Below are positions 51,813 through 60,603 of a stretch of 64,000 nucleotides of DNA, piece after piece. A program made the position numbers and the translations under genes. The stretch spans positions 1 to 64,000 of the forward strand of contig NZ_CALBRW010000007.1 of the NCBI RefSeq assembly GCF_937927635.1. Direction: 5' to 3'. Each line of letters opens with the position of its first letter. The first letter of the stretch is position 1. Source of the stretch: an uncultured Microbacterium sp. Lineage in GTDB: Bacteria; Actinomycetota; Actinomycetes; Actinomycetales; Microbacteriaceae. The notes beneath the pieces are model-generated. The model had not been told where the DNA came from, searched no databases, and worked only from the letters and a program-made list of their open reading frames with translations.

Positions 51813-52636
51813 GAGAGCACCGCCCAGGCGGGGGAGCGCTTCTCCTGGAAGGCGCGGACGCCCTCGTGCTGCTCGGACGATTCCAGCGAGGCCATCAGAG
51901 CGGGAAGTCGCGCACCGCGCGCCTCGGATGCGCTGAGATGCGCTGTGCGGTTCACGATCTGCTTGACGGCCCGCACGGAGGTGGGAGCGCACAGCAGGAT
52001 CTGCGAGACCCAGCGCTCGATCGCCTCTGAGAGGTCGGGGAGGGCGACGACTTCGTTGACGAGGCCGAACCCTGCCAGCTCCGCGGCGCTCGCCTTCCTT
52101 CCCGTCAGGAGCATGCCCATGGCCTGGGAGTAGGGGATGCGGCGCACCAGACGCGGGATCCCGCCGTCGAGCGCCAGCCGACCGACGCGGGGCTCGGGCA
52201 GCGCGAACTGCGCGTTCTCGGAGGCGATGACGATATCGGCGCCGAGAACCATCTCCATGCCGCCTCCGAGCGCGTAGCCGTTGACGCGCGCGATCACAGG
52301 CACATCCAGGGTGGAGCGCAGACTGAGACCGCCGAATCCGTTCGGATCGCCGTCCGCCCAGTACTCGACCCCGGTCTTCTCCACACCGTCCGGCGTCATG
52401 TCGGCGCCTGCGCAGAACGCCCGATCGCCGGCGCCGGTAATGATCACCGCGCGGATGGTGTCGTCGGCCTCCAGCTGGGCCCAGATCTCGTTGAGACGGG
52501 CGAGGGTGCGGCCGTCCACCGCGTTGAGCACGTGCTGTCGGTCGATCGTGACCGTCGCAACCCTGCGCTCGTCGATGACGAGGCGGACCTCGTCGACGCG
52601 GGGGGCTCCGGACGTTGTGGTGTTCTCGGGTGTCAT
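51809..52636 (-). CDS. enoyl-CoA hydratase/isomerase-family protein (crotonase)
   Basis: A 275-residue crotonase-fold enzyme. Key parts are GAGDRAFCAGADM (oxyanion loop 1), VNGYALGGGMEMVLGADIVIASENAQFALPEPRVG (loop 2 and the Glu region) and GLVNEVV. It resembles CaiD-like hydratases. It should hydrate, dehydrate or isomerise the CoA thioester formed by the CoA-transferase encoded just upstream. ATGA overlaps on both sides show tight coupling. About 10 N-terminal residues are unstructured. Confidence 0.92.
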   Translation of the reverse strand: MTPENTTTSGAPRVDEVRLVIDERRVATVTIDRQHVLNAVDGRTLARLNEIWAQLEADDTIRAVIITGAGDRAFCAGADMTPDGVEKTGVEYWADGDPNGFGGLSLRSTLDVPVIARVNGYALGGGMEMVLGADIVIASENAQFALPEPRVGRLALDGGIPRLVRRIPYSQAMGMLLTGRKASAAELAGFGLVNEVVALPDLSEAIERWVSQILLCAPTSVRAVKQIVNRTAHLSASEARGARLPALMASLESSEQHEGVRAFQEKRSPAWAVLS

Positions 52637-53823
52637 CGCAGCACTCCCAGTTCCTGGAGTCGTGAGATCGTGTCGTCGTCGAAGCCGTTCTCACGCAGCA
52701 CCTCGACGTTGTGCTCGCCCAGGCGGGGAGCCACGCGACGCACGGAGGCGGGCGTGTCGGACAGATGGATCGGCGCGTTCAGCATGCGGAAGCGCCCGGC
52801 GGTCGGATGCTCGGCCTCCACGACCATGCCGTTCGCCTGCGTCTGCGGGTCATCGAGTGCCTCGGCGAGCGTGCGGACCGGTGCGTTGAGAACGCCCTCC
52901 GCTTCGAGGCGCTGCGTCCAGTGCGCGGTGGTGCCCGTGGCGACCTGCGCGGCCAGCACCTCGTGCAGGTGGACGCGGTTGGCCATCTGATCGTCGAAGG
53001 TCGCGAACTCCGGACGGTCCGTGAGGTTCTCGTCGAACTCGAGCGCGCGGGAGATGTGGGTGAGGGGATCGGGGGTGAAGCCGCCCACCATGCACACCGC
53101 GCCGTCGAGGGTGGGGAAGACGGCCGACAGCGGCATCCGCCCCCAGTTGACCTCGTAGCCGCGATTGAGCTGCATGCACGCCTCCTGCATCTGCATGTGC
53201 AGCATGGAGTCGTACATCGCCACCTCGACCTTCTGCCCCTGGCCGGTCTTCTCACGGGCGCGGAGGGCGAGCAGGATGCCCTGGAACAGGTGCATGCCCG
53301 TCGTGTAGTCGCACAGGGTCGTGGGGTAGATCGACAGGGGGTCGTCCGTGCCGCTGCGCCGCCACATCACGCCCGAGTAGGCCTGATTGACGACATCCTG
53401 CCCGCCGAGCGACGCATAGGGGCCCGTGGTGCCGAAGCCGGTTCCCGATGCCCACACGAGCCGGGGGTTCAGCTCGTGGAGCTCGTCGTAGCCGAAGCCC
53501 ATCCGCTCCATCACGCCGGCACGGAAGTTGCTCACGACCACGTCGGCATCGGCGATGAGACGGCGGAGGACGTCGCGGCCGTCCTCGCTCTTGGTGTCGA
53601 TGGACAGTCCGCGCTTGTTGCGGTTGATCGACTGGAAGATCGGGTTGTCCTGACCGTCCCGATCCGGGTACGAGTTACGCGATGAGTCGCCGGTGTGCGG
53701 GCGCTCGATCTTGATGACGTCGGCGCCGAAGTCGCCCAGCAGCTGCGTGCAACTGGGGCCCATGAACACCTGAGTGAAATCGACGACGGTGATCCCGTCG
53801 AGGGGGAGCGCGGCCGACGTCAT
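52633..53823 (-). CDS. class III (CaiB/BaiF-type) CoA-transferase
   Basis: A 396-residue family III CoA-transferase. The start LDGITVVDFTQVFMGPSCTQLLGDFGADVIKIERP, the catalytic-Asp region SINRNKRGLSIDTKSEDG, VVSNFRAGVMERMGFGYDEL, and GVLNAPVRTLAEALDDPQ are family hallmarks. It moves CoA between carboxylic acids to activate the pathway substrate. It shares clear similarity with the second CaiB-like gene at 56689, so the two may be paralogues or a heteromer. ATGA overlaps at both ends set the start at 53823. Confidence 0.92.
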   Translation of the reverse strand: MTSAALPLDGITVVDFTQVFMGPSCTQLLGDFGADVIKIERPHTGDSSRNSYPDRDGQDNPIFQSINRNKRGLSIDTKSEDGRDVLRRLIADADVVVSNFRAGVMERMGFGYDELHELNPRLVWASGTGFGTTGPYASLGGQDVVNQAYSGVMWRRSGTDDPLSIYPTTLCDYTTGMHLFQGILLALRAREKTGQGQKVEVAMYDSMLHMQMQEACMQLNRGYEVNWGRMPLSAVFPTLDGAVCMVGGFTPDPLTHISRALEFDENLTDRPEFATFDDQMANRVHLHEVLAAQVATGTTAHWTQRLEAEGVLNAPVRTLAEALDDPQTQANGMVVEAEHPTAGRFRMLNAPIHLSDTPASVRRVAPRLGEHNVEVLRENGFDDDTISRLQELGVLR

Positions 53824-55181
53824 ACCAGCACCGCAGCGTCGATCGTGGCGTTGGCGGACGGGTGGTCGCCGGGGTCGGCGTTGTGTCGGCGCATCCCCGC
53901 CTGGATGTCGACGGCATCCACATCCCGCACCAGCTTGTTCTGCGAAAGCGCGAGGGCCGCGGCGATGCCGGTGGCCTGGCCCATCGCCATGCACGGCGGG
54001 ATCTCGCGCGACGACTTCTGCGCTTCGGATGTCGCGGAGTAGTGGCGTCCTGCGACCAGCAGCTGGTCCACCTTCGTGGGCAGCAGCGAGCGGTAGGGGT
54101 AGTAGTAGTCGCGGCCTCGGGCGACGCTGTCGGCGAAGTGGCGGCGCTGCACGACGTCATCCTTGGTCATCACGTACTCCCCCTGAAGCAGGCGGGTCTG
54201 GCGGACGCCCATCTGCGGCGCGGTGTCGAGGACGTAGGCGCTCTCGAAGCCGGGGAGGTTCTCACGCACGTAGTCGACGGCCTCGGCGATCCGGTCGCGT
54301 GCGGTGAACTCCGCCTCGGTGAGGGAGAGGGGGTCGGTGCCGTCGAACCCGCGCATGTGCGGGGCGTTGCACCACACCACCCCGGGGAGCGGCGTCTTCA
54401 GCCACCACAGCTCCCACGCCCCGCCGAGGATCCGCTTGATCTTCCGGTTGACGGCTCGTGCCGTCTTCGGATCCTGCTGCTCGAACTCCTCGGCTCGCGC
54501 CGTGTCCACGCCGCCGAGGCGGAACACGAGCGTGGTCAGGTAGCTGCCCTGGGTGTAGTCGGCGCCGGCGCGGGATGCCACGTCGATGTCGCCGGTGGTG
54601 TCGATCACGATGTCGCCGAGGTGGGCCTGAGGCCCGGACTTGGTCTCGACGATGACGCCCTTCATGACCCCGTCGTCCACGATGGGGCGGGAGAACACGG
54701 AGTGCAGGGCGACCTTCACGCCCGCCTCGCGGACGAGATCGTTCGACACGCGCTTCCAGCCATCCGGGTCGAACGCCGCGGCATAGCAGATCGGCTTGGG
54801 CTGCGTATGGCTGTGGAAGTCGAACGTGCCCCAGCGGCCCCACTTGTTCCACAGCTCCTCGGACTGGCGGCGGTCCTCCTTGGGCGGGACGATCGCCAGG
54901 CCCAGCCTCTGCAGGCGCTCGACGTACTCGGACACGATGCCGGTGACGGTGATCTCCTGTCCGTTGATCATGTCGTCCAGGACGAGGACCATGCCTCCTG
55001 CGGCGAGTCCGCCGAGGGCCGGGTACCGCTCGATGAGGGTGACCGACACCCCCGAGCGGGCTGCGGTGACCGCGGCGGCGACTCCGGCGGGGCCCCCGCC
55101 CACGACGATGACGTCGGAGCGGGAGACGACGGGCGCCTGCAGTGCGTCGCTGGCGACGGCGAGTTCTGTGCTGTTCGACAT
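53820..55181 (-). CDS. FAD-dependent oxidoreductase (FAD_oxidored type)
   Basis: A 453-residue flavoprotein. The dinucleotide motif VIVVGGGPAGVAAAVTAARSG is at residue 24, LIERYPALGGLAAGGMV follows, IDTTGDIDVASRAGADY is the second FAD contact, and the end reads ATGIAAALALSQ. It fits the PF12831-type family (dehydrogenases or reductases of organic acids). Its exact reaction is unknown; it may oxidise the free acid or a CoA ester. Followed by the CoA-transferase with ATGA overlap and preceded by the MFS gene with an 8-bp gap. Confidence 0.88.
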   Translation of the reverse strand: MSNSTELAVASDALQAPVVSRSDVIVVGGGPAGVAAAVTAARSGVSVTLIERYPALGGLAAGGMVLVLDDMINGQEITVTGIVSEYVERLQRLGLAIVPPKEDRRQSEELWNKWGRWGTFDFHSHTQPKPICYAAAFDPDGWKRVSNDLVREAGVKVALHSVFSRPIVDDGVMKGVIVETKSGPQAHLGDIVIDTTGDIDVASRAGADYTQGSYLTTLVFRLGGVDTARAEEFEQQDPKTARAVNRKIKRILGGAWELWWLKTPLPGVVWCNAPHMRGFDGTDPLSLTEAEFTARDRIAEAVDYVRENLPGFESAYVLDTAPQMGVRQTRLLQGEYVMTKDDVVQRRHFADSVARGRDYYYPYRSLLPTKVDQLLVAGRHYSATSEAQKSSREIPPCMAMGQATGIAAALALSQNKLVRDVDAVDIQAGMRRHNADPGDHPSANATIDAAVLV

Positions 55182-55189
55182 GGGCGGGA

Positions 55190-56491
55190 TCACTTTCCGA
55201 GGTGGATGCCGTTGACACGGCGGGCGACGAGGTAGAGGACGACGCTGATGGCGCAGAGGGCGGCGACATAAGCGGGGAACAGCCAGTTCAGGCCGATGCT
55301 CTGGAACCAGACGAGGAGGAAGGAGGCGGTTCCGCCGAAGATCGCGACGCCGAGCCCGTAGCCGAGCGACGCGCCGGCGCCGCGGTAGACCTTGGGCATG
55401 AGGGATGCGGAGACGACGTTGTAGAGCGTCATGTTCAGGACCAGCACGACGGATCCTCCCAGCAGGACGGCGGCGAATCCTCCGATGCCGGGCTGGACGT
55501 ACAGCAGCATGATGAACACGGCAGGGATCGCCAGGAGCCTGGTGACGATGAACCAGCGCGACAGACTGCGGCCGTCGACGAGCTTGCCGACGATCAGGCT
55601 GCCGATGACCATGATGAGACCGAGCAGCGTGGTGAGGCCGAAGACCGCGGTCGAATCCTCCTTCATGGTGCTCCTCGCGACGTTGGGCAGCCCGACGTTC
55701 CAGGCGTAGTTGTACGCCTGGACAGCACCGACGACGAAGACGATCGCGAGAACGCTGATCCAGCTGCGACGCACGCCCGTCCACACGGATCCGGTGGTCG
55801 TCTCGGTGAGCTCCTCCTTGGTCATGGTCTCAGGGAGTGTGCTGCGCAGGTAGATGATGACGACGCTGAGCAGTGCGCCCACGATGAACGGGATGCGCCA
55901 GCCCCACTCGGACATCTGCGGCTCCTTGACGACGAGGGTGACCAGCCAGGTGACCAGCGGGGCGCCGACGATGCCGATGTTGACGAAGGAGGAGATGATT
56001 CCCGCGACGTAGCCCTCGCGCCCGTCCGGGACGAGCTCTACGGCATGCGCGGTCGACAGCGGCGCCTCCACACCCGTGGAGATGCCCTGGACGATGCGGC
56101 AGAGCAGCAGGATGGTGCCGGCCCAGGCGCCGATGGCCTCGTAGGTCGGGACGAACGCGATCACGAGAGTGCTGATCGCCATCAGGATGATCGAGAGCAG
56201 CATGACTTTGCGGCGGCCGATGCGGTCGGCGGCCGTGCCGAGGATGATCCCGCCGAGCGGTCGGAAGAAGAAGCCGACGGCGAACACGGCCAACGCGCTC
56301 ATGGTGGAGGTCACGGGGTCATGGGCGGGGAAGAAGTGGGGGCCGAGGTAGGCGGACAGCAGTCCGAAGATCATCCAGTCGTACCACTCGAGGGTGTTGC
56401 CCAGGCCGAGGCCGAGCAGGCCCTTCCTGGCCTCGGGGCTGAGGCGACGGCTGGCCCGGGTGGACGGGGCGTCGATGGTGGTGTCGGTCAT
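55190..56491 (-). CDS. MFS transporter, metabolite:H+ symporter (MHS) type
   Basis: A 433-residue transporter with twelve predicted helices. The MHS-type opening GNTLEWYDWMIFGLLSAYLGPHFFP, the loop motif GTAADRIGRRKVML and RIVQGISTGVEAP in helix 4-5 resemble importers of citrate, tricarballylate, alpha-ketoglutarate or shikimate. It probably imports the acid degraded by this operon. It is the first gene of the eight-gene unit; the ATG at 56491 has TTAGGAG as SD. A palindrome in the promoter gap (56649-56662) is a candidate operator. Confidence 0.9.
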   Translation of the reverse strand: MTDTTIDAPSTRASRRLSPEARKGLLGLGLGNTLEWYDWMIFGLLSAYLGPHFFPAHDPVTSTMSALAVFAVGFFFRPLGGIILGTAADRIGRRKVMLLSIILMAISTLVIAFVPTYEAIGAWAGTILLLCRIVQGISTGVEAPLSTAHAVELVPDGREGYVAGIISSFVNIGIVGAPLVTWLVTLVVKEPQMSEWGWRIPFIVGALLSVVIIYLRSTLPETMTKEELTETTTGSVWTGVRRSWISVLAIVFVVGAVQAYNYAWNVGLPNVARSTMKEDSTAVFGLTTLLGLIMVIGSLIVGKLVDGRSLSRWFIVTRLLAIPAVFIMLLYVQPGIGGFAAVLLGGSVVLVLNMTLYNVVSASLMPKVYRGAGASLGYGLGVAIFGGTASFLLVWFQSIGLNWLFPAYVAALCAISVVLYLVARRVNGIHLGK

Positions 56492-56648
56492 GATGCTCCT
56501 AATCAAGCGACTCTGCTTGCAGGCTTCTCGGGCACGCCGATGGAGCCCTGGGGTGGGGAGGGTCCTGTGTTCTTGCGGCGCGAGGCGGCGGTGCTGTCAT
56601 CTCGCTGCGGTCTTGAGGTGAGGCATCCGGATGCCTCGGTGCGGTGGT

Positions 56649-56662
56649 TTCAGTGTACTGAA
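56649..56662. promoter_or_regulatory. palindrome in the promoter region of the MFS-led operon
   Basis: TTCAGTGTACTGAA has perfect 6-bp arms around 2 nt. It lies in an A/T-rich stretch 158 bp before the MFS gene, close to a possible TATTCT -10 box (complement of 56671-56676). It resembles the TTCA...TGAA element in front of the XRE regulator (58501-58517 region), so it may bind that regulator. Confidence 0.55.
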
Positions 56663-56688
56663 GATTTTTAGAATATCAAACAAGAACT

Positions 56689-57876
56689 TCAGAGAATCGC
56701 CCCGCGCGTCCTCATCGACTGGATCCTGGCGCTCGAGTAGCCGAGTTCGGAGAGCACCTCGGCGGTGTGCTCTCCGAACCGCGGAGGCGAATGACGGACA
56801 AGGGGAGGGGCGTCGGACAGGGAGATCGGCGGGGCGATGGTGCGGATCACGCGACCGTCCTGATCCTCGAACTCGAGGATCATCCCGTTGTGCGCGGTCT
56901 GCGGATCCTGCAGAGCCTCGGCGAGCGTGCGCACGGGGCCGCACAGCACGTCCTCCCGCTCCAGCGCGGCGAGCCAGTGCGCCGAGGTGCCTTCGCGCAG
57001 CCGGTCGCCGATGATGCGGCGGATCTCGTCGCGGTGGCTCTTGAGACTCTCGAGCGTGCTGAAGCGCTCATCGGCCGAAAGGTCCGGGAGCCCCAGCGCC
57101 CGACAGATGTCGGCGAGCGGATTCTCCTTGAACGCGCCGATGATCACGATCTCGGAGTCGCGGGTGGGGAAGCATCCGCTCAGCGGCATGAGCGCCCAGT
57201 TCAGCTCCTGGTCGTACATCAGGCGGGTGGTCGCCTCCTGCATCTGCAGCGCGAGCATCGAGTTGTACAGGTTCACCTCGACGCGCTGTCCGACGCCGGT
57301 GCGCTCGCGCTGCAGCAGGGCGAGGAGTATTCCCTGCACGAGATGGAGACCGGTGGTGTAGTCGGCAATCGGGGTGGCGTAGATCGTGACGGGATAGGCG
57401 GGGTCGGCCAGACGCTTCATTACGCCGGAGTACGACTGGCCGAGGATGTCCTGTCCGCCCTTGTGCGCGTAGGGGCCGGATGAGCCGAACCCCGAGCCAC
57501 AGGCCCAGATCGTCCGCGGGTTGAGCGCGGCCACGGCATCCGCACCGAATCCCAGCCGTTCCATCACACCGGGCCGGAAGTTGCTGACGACGACGTCGGC
57601 GCCGCGGATCAGGTCCGCCACCGCCTCATGACCATCCGGTGTGGTCAGATCCACGACGATCCCGCGCTTGTTGCGGTTCAGTGCGAGGAACACGGGATTG
57701 TCGCCGCCGGTGTCGGCCAGCACCCCGGTGCGCGACAGATCTCCGCCGCCTGGTCGCTCGATCTTGACCACGTCGGCACCGAAGTCGCCGAGCATCTGCG
57801 TGCACGACGGGCCGAGCATCACCTGCGTGAAATCGATCACGCGGATGCCGTCGAGGGGGCGGGTGGGATCGGGCAT
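56689..57876 (-). CDS. second class III CoA-transferase
   Basis: A 395-residue CaiB/BaiF-type CoA-transferase, similar along its length to the one at 52633. Shared blocks include VIDFTQVMLGPSCTQMLGDFGADVVKIERP, ALNRNKRGIVVDLTTPDG, VVSNFRPGVMERLGFGADA and SGPYAHKGGQDILGQSYSGVM. It starts 2 bp after the XRE-cupin gene and belongs to that transcript. Two paralogous transferases in one island suggest either two substrates, a heteromeric enzyme, or forward and recycling steps. Confidence 0.92.
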   Translation of the reverse strand: MPDPTRPLDGIRVIDFTQVMLGPSCTQMLGDFGADVVKIERPGGGDLSRTGVLADTGGDNPVFLALNRNKRGIVVDLTTPDGHEAVADLIRGADVVVSNFRPGVMERLGFGADAVAALNPRTIWACGSGFGSSGPYAHKGGQDILGQSYSGVMKRLADPAYPVTIYATPIADYTTGLHLVQGILLALLQRERTGVGQRVEVNLYNSMLALQMQEATTRLMYDQELNWALMPLSGCFPTRDSEIVIIGAFKENPLADICRALGLPDLSADERFSTLESLKSHRDEIRRIIGDRLREGTSAHWLAALEREDVLCGPVRTLAEALQDPQTAHNGMILEFEDQDGRVIRTIAPPISLSDAPPLVRHSPPRFGEHTAEVLSELGYSSARIQSMRTRGAIL

Positions 57877-57878
57877 GG

Positions 57879-58478
57879 TCACCAGGTGGGAGGGGTGTTG
57901 ACCCACACGGCGACGCATTGCTCGGAGGACGAGTTGCGGAACCAGTGCGGCTTCGTGGAGTCGAAGCGGATGGAGTCGCCTGTCTCGAGTGCGAACTCCT
58001 CTTCGCCGATGCAGACCTCCATCCGGCCGGAGATGATGAGCCCGAACTCCTCTCCGCCGTGAGTGAAGGGTGTCGTGCTCGTGTCGTGGCCGGGGTCCGT
58101 GACGACCCAGAGCGCTTCGAGCGCCCCATTGAGATCGGGCACCAGCAGCTCGTAGACGGCTTGGCCCGCGCCCTCGGGTGTCGCGCGGCGCAGGTCTCGG
58201 CGCTCGTGACGGCGCACCACGGGCGACTTGGACTCCTGGAAGGCGGGAAGCAGCTTGCCGACGGGGATGTCCAGCCCGTGGGCGAGCTGGGCGAGTGTCG
58301 TGAACGACGGGTTGGCCAGTCCGCGCTCGAGCTGGCTGATGATCGCGGGGCTCAAACCGGTGGCAGTGGCGAGATCCGCGAGTGTGAGCTTCTTCTTCTT
58401 CCGCAGCGAGCGGACGGTCTCACCGATCCCCTCGAGCAGGTCCGCGACCGCCGGCCCGGAGGATGTGGTGGTGCTCAT
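57879..58478 (-). CDS. XRE-family regulator with cupin domain
   Basis: A 199-residue regulator. The lambda-repressor-type HTH (about 20-75: LRKKKKLTLADLATATGLSPAIISQLERGLANPSFTTLAQLAHGLDI) is joined to a C-terminal cupin sensor (THGGEEFGLIISGRMEVCIGEEEFALETGDSIRFDSTKPHWFRN). This architecture is common for local control of amino-acid or organic-acid catabolism. It likely controls its own gene with the second CoA-transferase, and the operon starting at the MFS gene. SD GGGAGA precedes the ATG. Confidence 0.92.
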   Translation of the reverse strand: MSTTTSSGPAVADLLEGIGETVRSLRKKKKLTLADLATATGLSPAIISQLERGLANPSFTTLAQLAHGLDIPVGKLLPAFQESKSPVVRRHERRDLRRATPEGAGQAVYELLVPDLNGALEALWVVTDPGHDTSTTPFTHGGEEFGLIISGRMEVCIGEEEFALETGDSIRFDSTKPHWFRNSSSEQCVAVWVNTPPTW

Positions 58479-58499
58479 GGCTTCTCCCGTTGCGGCTGG

Positions 58500-58526
58500 A
58501 GTTCAAATATAGTGAACACCTTCACT
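58500..58526. promoter_or_regulatory. XRE-cupin gene promoter and operator
   Basis: On the minus strand a TATATT-like -10 element is embedded in two overlapping inverted repeats: GTTCA-N7-TGAAC (58501-58517) and AGTGAA-CACC-TTCACT (58511-58526). This is typical of autoregulation, with the site covering the -10 region. Confidence 0.6.
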
Positions 58527-58648
58527 GTAGCCGTGGCATCGGGCGGCATTCCGGCCGGCTCCGGCTCCGTCCCGATGACAGACCCCTCGGGTAGAGTTGC
58601 GTGCGCCCGACCGGGCATCATCCGGCCGCATGAGGAGCAGCTACCCCT

Positions 58649-59863
58649 GTGACATCTTCCGACGATCCGCACGATGCTTCGGCGACCCCGGAACCGCGTC
58701 CCCTGAAGATCCTCATCGGCTGCGACACCTTCGCGCCCGATATCAACGGCGCTGCCCGCTTCGCCGAGCGCCTGGCCGCCGGGCTGGTGCAGCGCGGTCA
58801 CGAGGTGCACGTCGTCGCCCCCAACTCGGCGTACCGCCGCTCGGCCACGCACACCGAGATCATCGAGGGCGAGCCGGTCATCATGCACCGGCTGCCGGCG
58901 GTGCGCTGGCTGCCGCACGACTGGCTGCGGTTCATCTGGCCGTGGCGCTCCAAGCACTATGCCCGCACCGTGCTCGACGAGGTGCAGCCCGACGTGGTGC
59001 ACATCCAATCGCACATCGTCATCGGCCGGGGCCTGTCCCGCATCGCGCACCAGCGCGGCATCCCGATCATCGCCACCAACCACGTGATGGCCGAGAACAT
59101 CCTCGACCACACCACCATGCCGGACTTCATCAACAGGATCGTGCTCAAGTTCGCCTGGGACGACGCCAAGCGCACCTTCGACCTGACCCGTGCCGTCACC
59201 ACGCCCACGCGCAAGGCCGCCGACTTCCTCGAGCACACCATCGACATCACCGGTGTGATCCCCATCTCGTGCGGTATCGATCGGCGCAATTACACGCCGA
59301 TCATCGGCCCGCGGAAGCAGAACCGCATCCTGTTCGTCGGCCGCCTGACCGGCGAGAAGAAGGTGGATGTCGTGCTGCACGCCCTGGCGAAGCTCGATCC
59401 CGCACTGGACGTGCACTTCGACATCGCCGGCGGCGGCGACCAGCGCAAGGCCCTGGAGGCCCTCACCCACCACCTCGGGCTCGAGGATCGCGTCACCTTC
59501 CACGGTCGCGTCACCGACGAGCAGCTGCGCGAGCTGTACTCGCAGGCATCTCTGTTCGTGATCGCCTCGATCGCCGAGCTGCAGTCGATCGTGACGATGG
59601 AGGCCATGGCATCCGCCCTGCCGGTCGTCGGCGCGAACGCCGTCGCCCTGCCGCATCTCGTGCACGACGGCGAGAACGGCTACCTGTTCGAGCCGGGGGA
59701 CGTCGACGACCTCGCCGAGAAGCTCACGAAGGTGCTGACCGCCGAGCCTGCGGAGTACGAGCGGATGCAGCGGGCGTCGCTCGACGGCGTTGCCGTGCAC
59801 GACATCAACCGCACGCTGGACACCTTCGAGGCGCTGTACCGCGACGAGCCGCTGCCGGCCTGA
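58649..59863 (+). CDS. GT4-family glycosyltransferase (PimB/MgtA-like)
   Basis: A 404-residue GT-B glycosyltransferase. The N domain starts with LKILIGCDTFAPDINGAARFAERLAAGLVQRGHEVHVVAP. The C domain has FVGRLTGEKKVDVVLHAL and the family E-x7-E-like signature SIAELQSIVTMEAMASALPVVG. GT4 enzymes of this kind in actinobacteria add mannose or glucose to phosphatidylinositol or diacylglycerol lipids at the inner membrane face. It starts with GTG after a GAGGAG SD. Lipid substrate not deducible. Confidence 0.9.
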   Translation: MTSSDDPHDASATPEPRPLKILIGCDTFAPDINGAARFAERLAAGLVQRGHEVHVVAPNSAYRRSATHTEIIEGEPVIMHRLPAVRWLPHDWLRFIWPWRSKHYARTVLDEVQPDVVHIQSHIVIGRGLSRIAHQRGIPIIATNHVMAENILDHTTMPDFINRIVLKFAWDDAKRTFDLTRAVTTPTRKAADFLEHTIDITGVIPISCGIDRRNYTPIIGPRKQNRILFVGRLTGEKKVDVVLHALAKLDPALDVHFDIAGGGDQRKALEALTHHLGLEDRVTFHGRVTDEQLRELYSQASLFVIASIAELQSIVTMEAMASALPVVGANAVALPHLVHDGENGYLFEPGDVDDLAEKLTKVLTAEPAEYERMQRASLDGVAVHDINRTLDTFEALYRDEPLPA

Positions 59864-59867
59864 CGGA

Positions 59868-60554
59868 TCAGTCCCAGCGGCCGGGTTCGGCCAGCACGTG
59901 CGAGCGCACGCTCGCGGCATCCGCCTGGACCTCGGCCGTGCAGTACAGCAGCGACTCGGTCGGGTAGCCGTGCGCGTTGTTGTCGCGGATGATGGCTCGA
60001 TCGTCGTCGGGACTCAGCTGTGCGCTGCGCGCCAGCAGGGCGACCCACCGATCCGCCCAGCCGTCGTCTTCGGGGCGGGCGGCGGCGAACTCCGGCAGCC
60101 ACGCCTCGATGCGGGCCGTGCGCGGATCGTCGAGGTCGTCGTGCGCGATCATGTGCACGCCGTGCGGCACGGGCGTCTCGCGCAGCTCGGCGCCATCCCA
60201 GTGCAGCACGCGGGATCCCGACGGCGTGACCTCCAGCAGGTTGAAGCCGTGCATCCGCAGCGGAGCCTCGGGGGAGCGCCCCGCGACGGACTCCAGTGCC
60301 AGCGAACCGCGGGAGAGCGCCTCGAGGGAGGGATCGAGCGTGTCGGCGCGGTTCAGCAGCACGGCCAGGCGGCGCTCACGCGGACTGACAGCCAGCCACG
60401 CGCCTCCGGCACGACGGTCATGGATGCCGATCACGCCCGGATACTCTTCCGGCCACCACTCGCCCAGATCGTCCCAGGCGCGCTGCGGATCCTCGTCGCG
60501 CACGGCCAGCAGCCGCGCTCCGGCGTCTGCGACATCGATCACCACGGTGCACAC
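59868..60554 (-). CDS. NRDE-family (TANGO2-like) protein
   Basis: A 228-residue protein of the NRDE/TANGO2 family, named for an Asn-Arg-Asp-Glu motif that here reads AVRDED. GVIGIHDRRAGGAWLAVSPRERRLAVLLNRAD matches the family core. The start was set at the GTG at 60554, giving MCTVVID with the conserved Cys2. TAGACT (complement of 60562-60567) lies 7 nt upstream, which fits a leaderless mRNA. The longer GTG start at 60560 adds two residues and would lie only 1 nt from the -10 box. Function in bacteria is unknown; heme or lipid handling is proposed for eukaryotic relatives. Confidence 0.82.
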   Translation of the reverse strand: MCTVVIDVADAGARLLAVRDEDPQRAWDDLGEWWPEEYPGVIGIHDRRAGGAWLAVSPRERRLAVLLNRADTLDPSLEALSRGSLALESVAGRSPEAPLRMHGFNLLEVTPSGSRVLHWDGAELRETPVPHGVHMIAHDDLDDPRTARIEAWLPEFAAARPEDDGWADRWVALLARSAQLSPDDDRAIIRDNNAHGYPTESLLYCTAEVQADAASVRSHVLAEPGRWD

Positions 60555-60603
60555 GTGCACGAGTCTATGGGCGCGCGTCGCACCCCTGGGGCAGAATCAA
60601 GAC

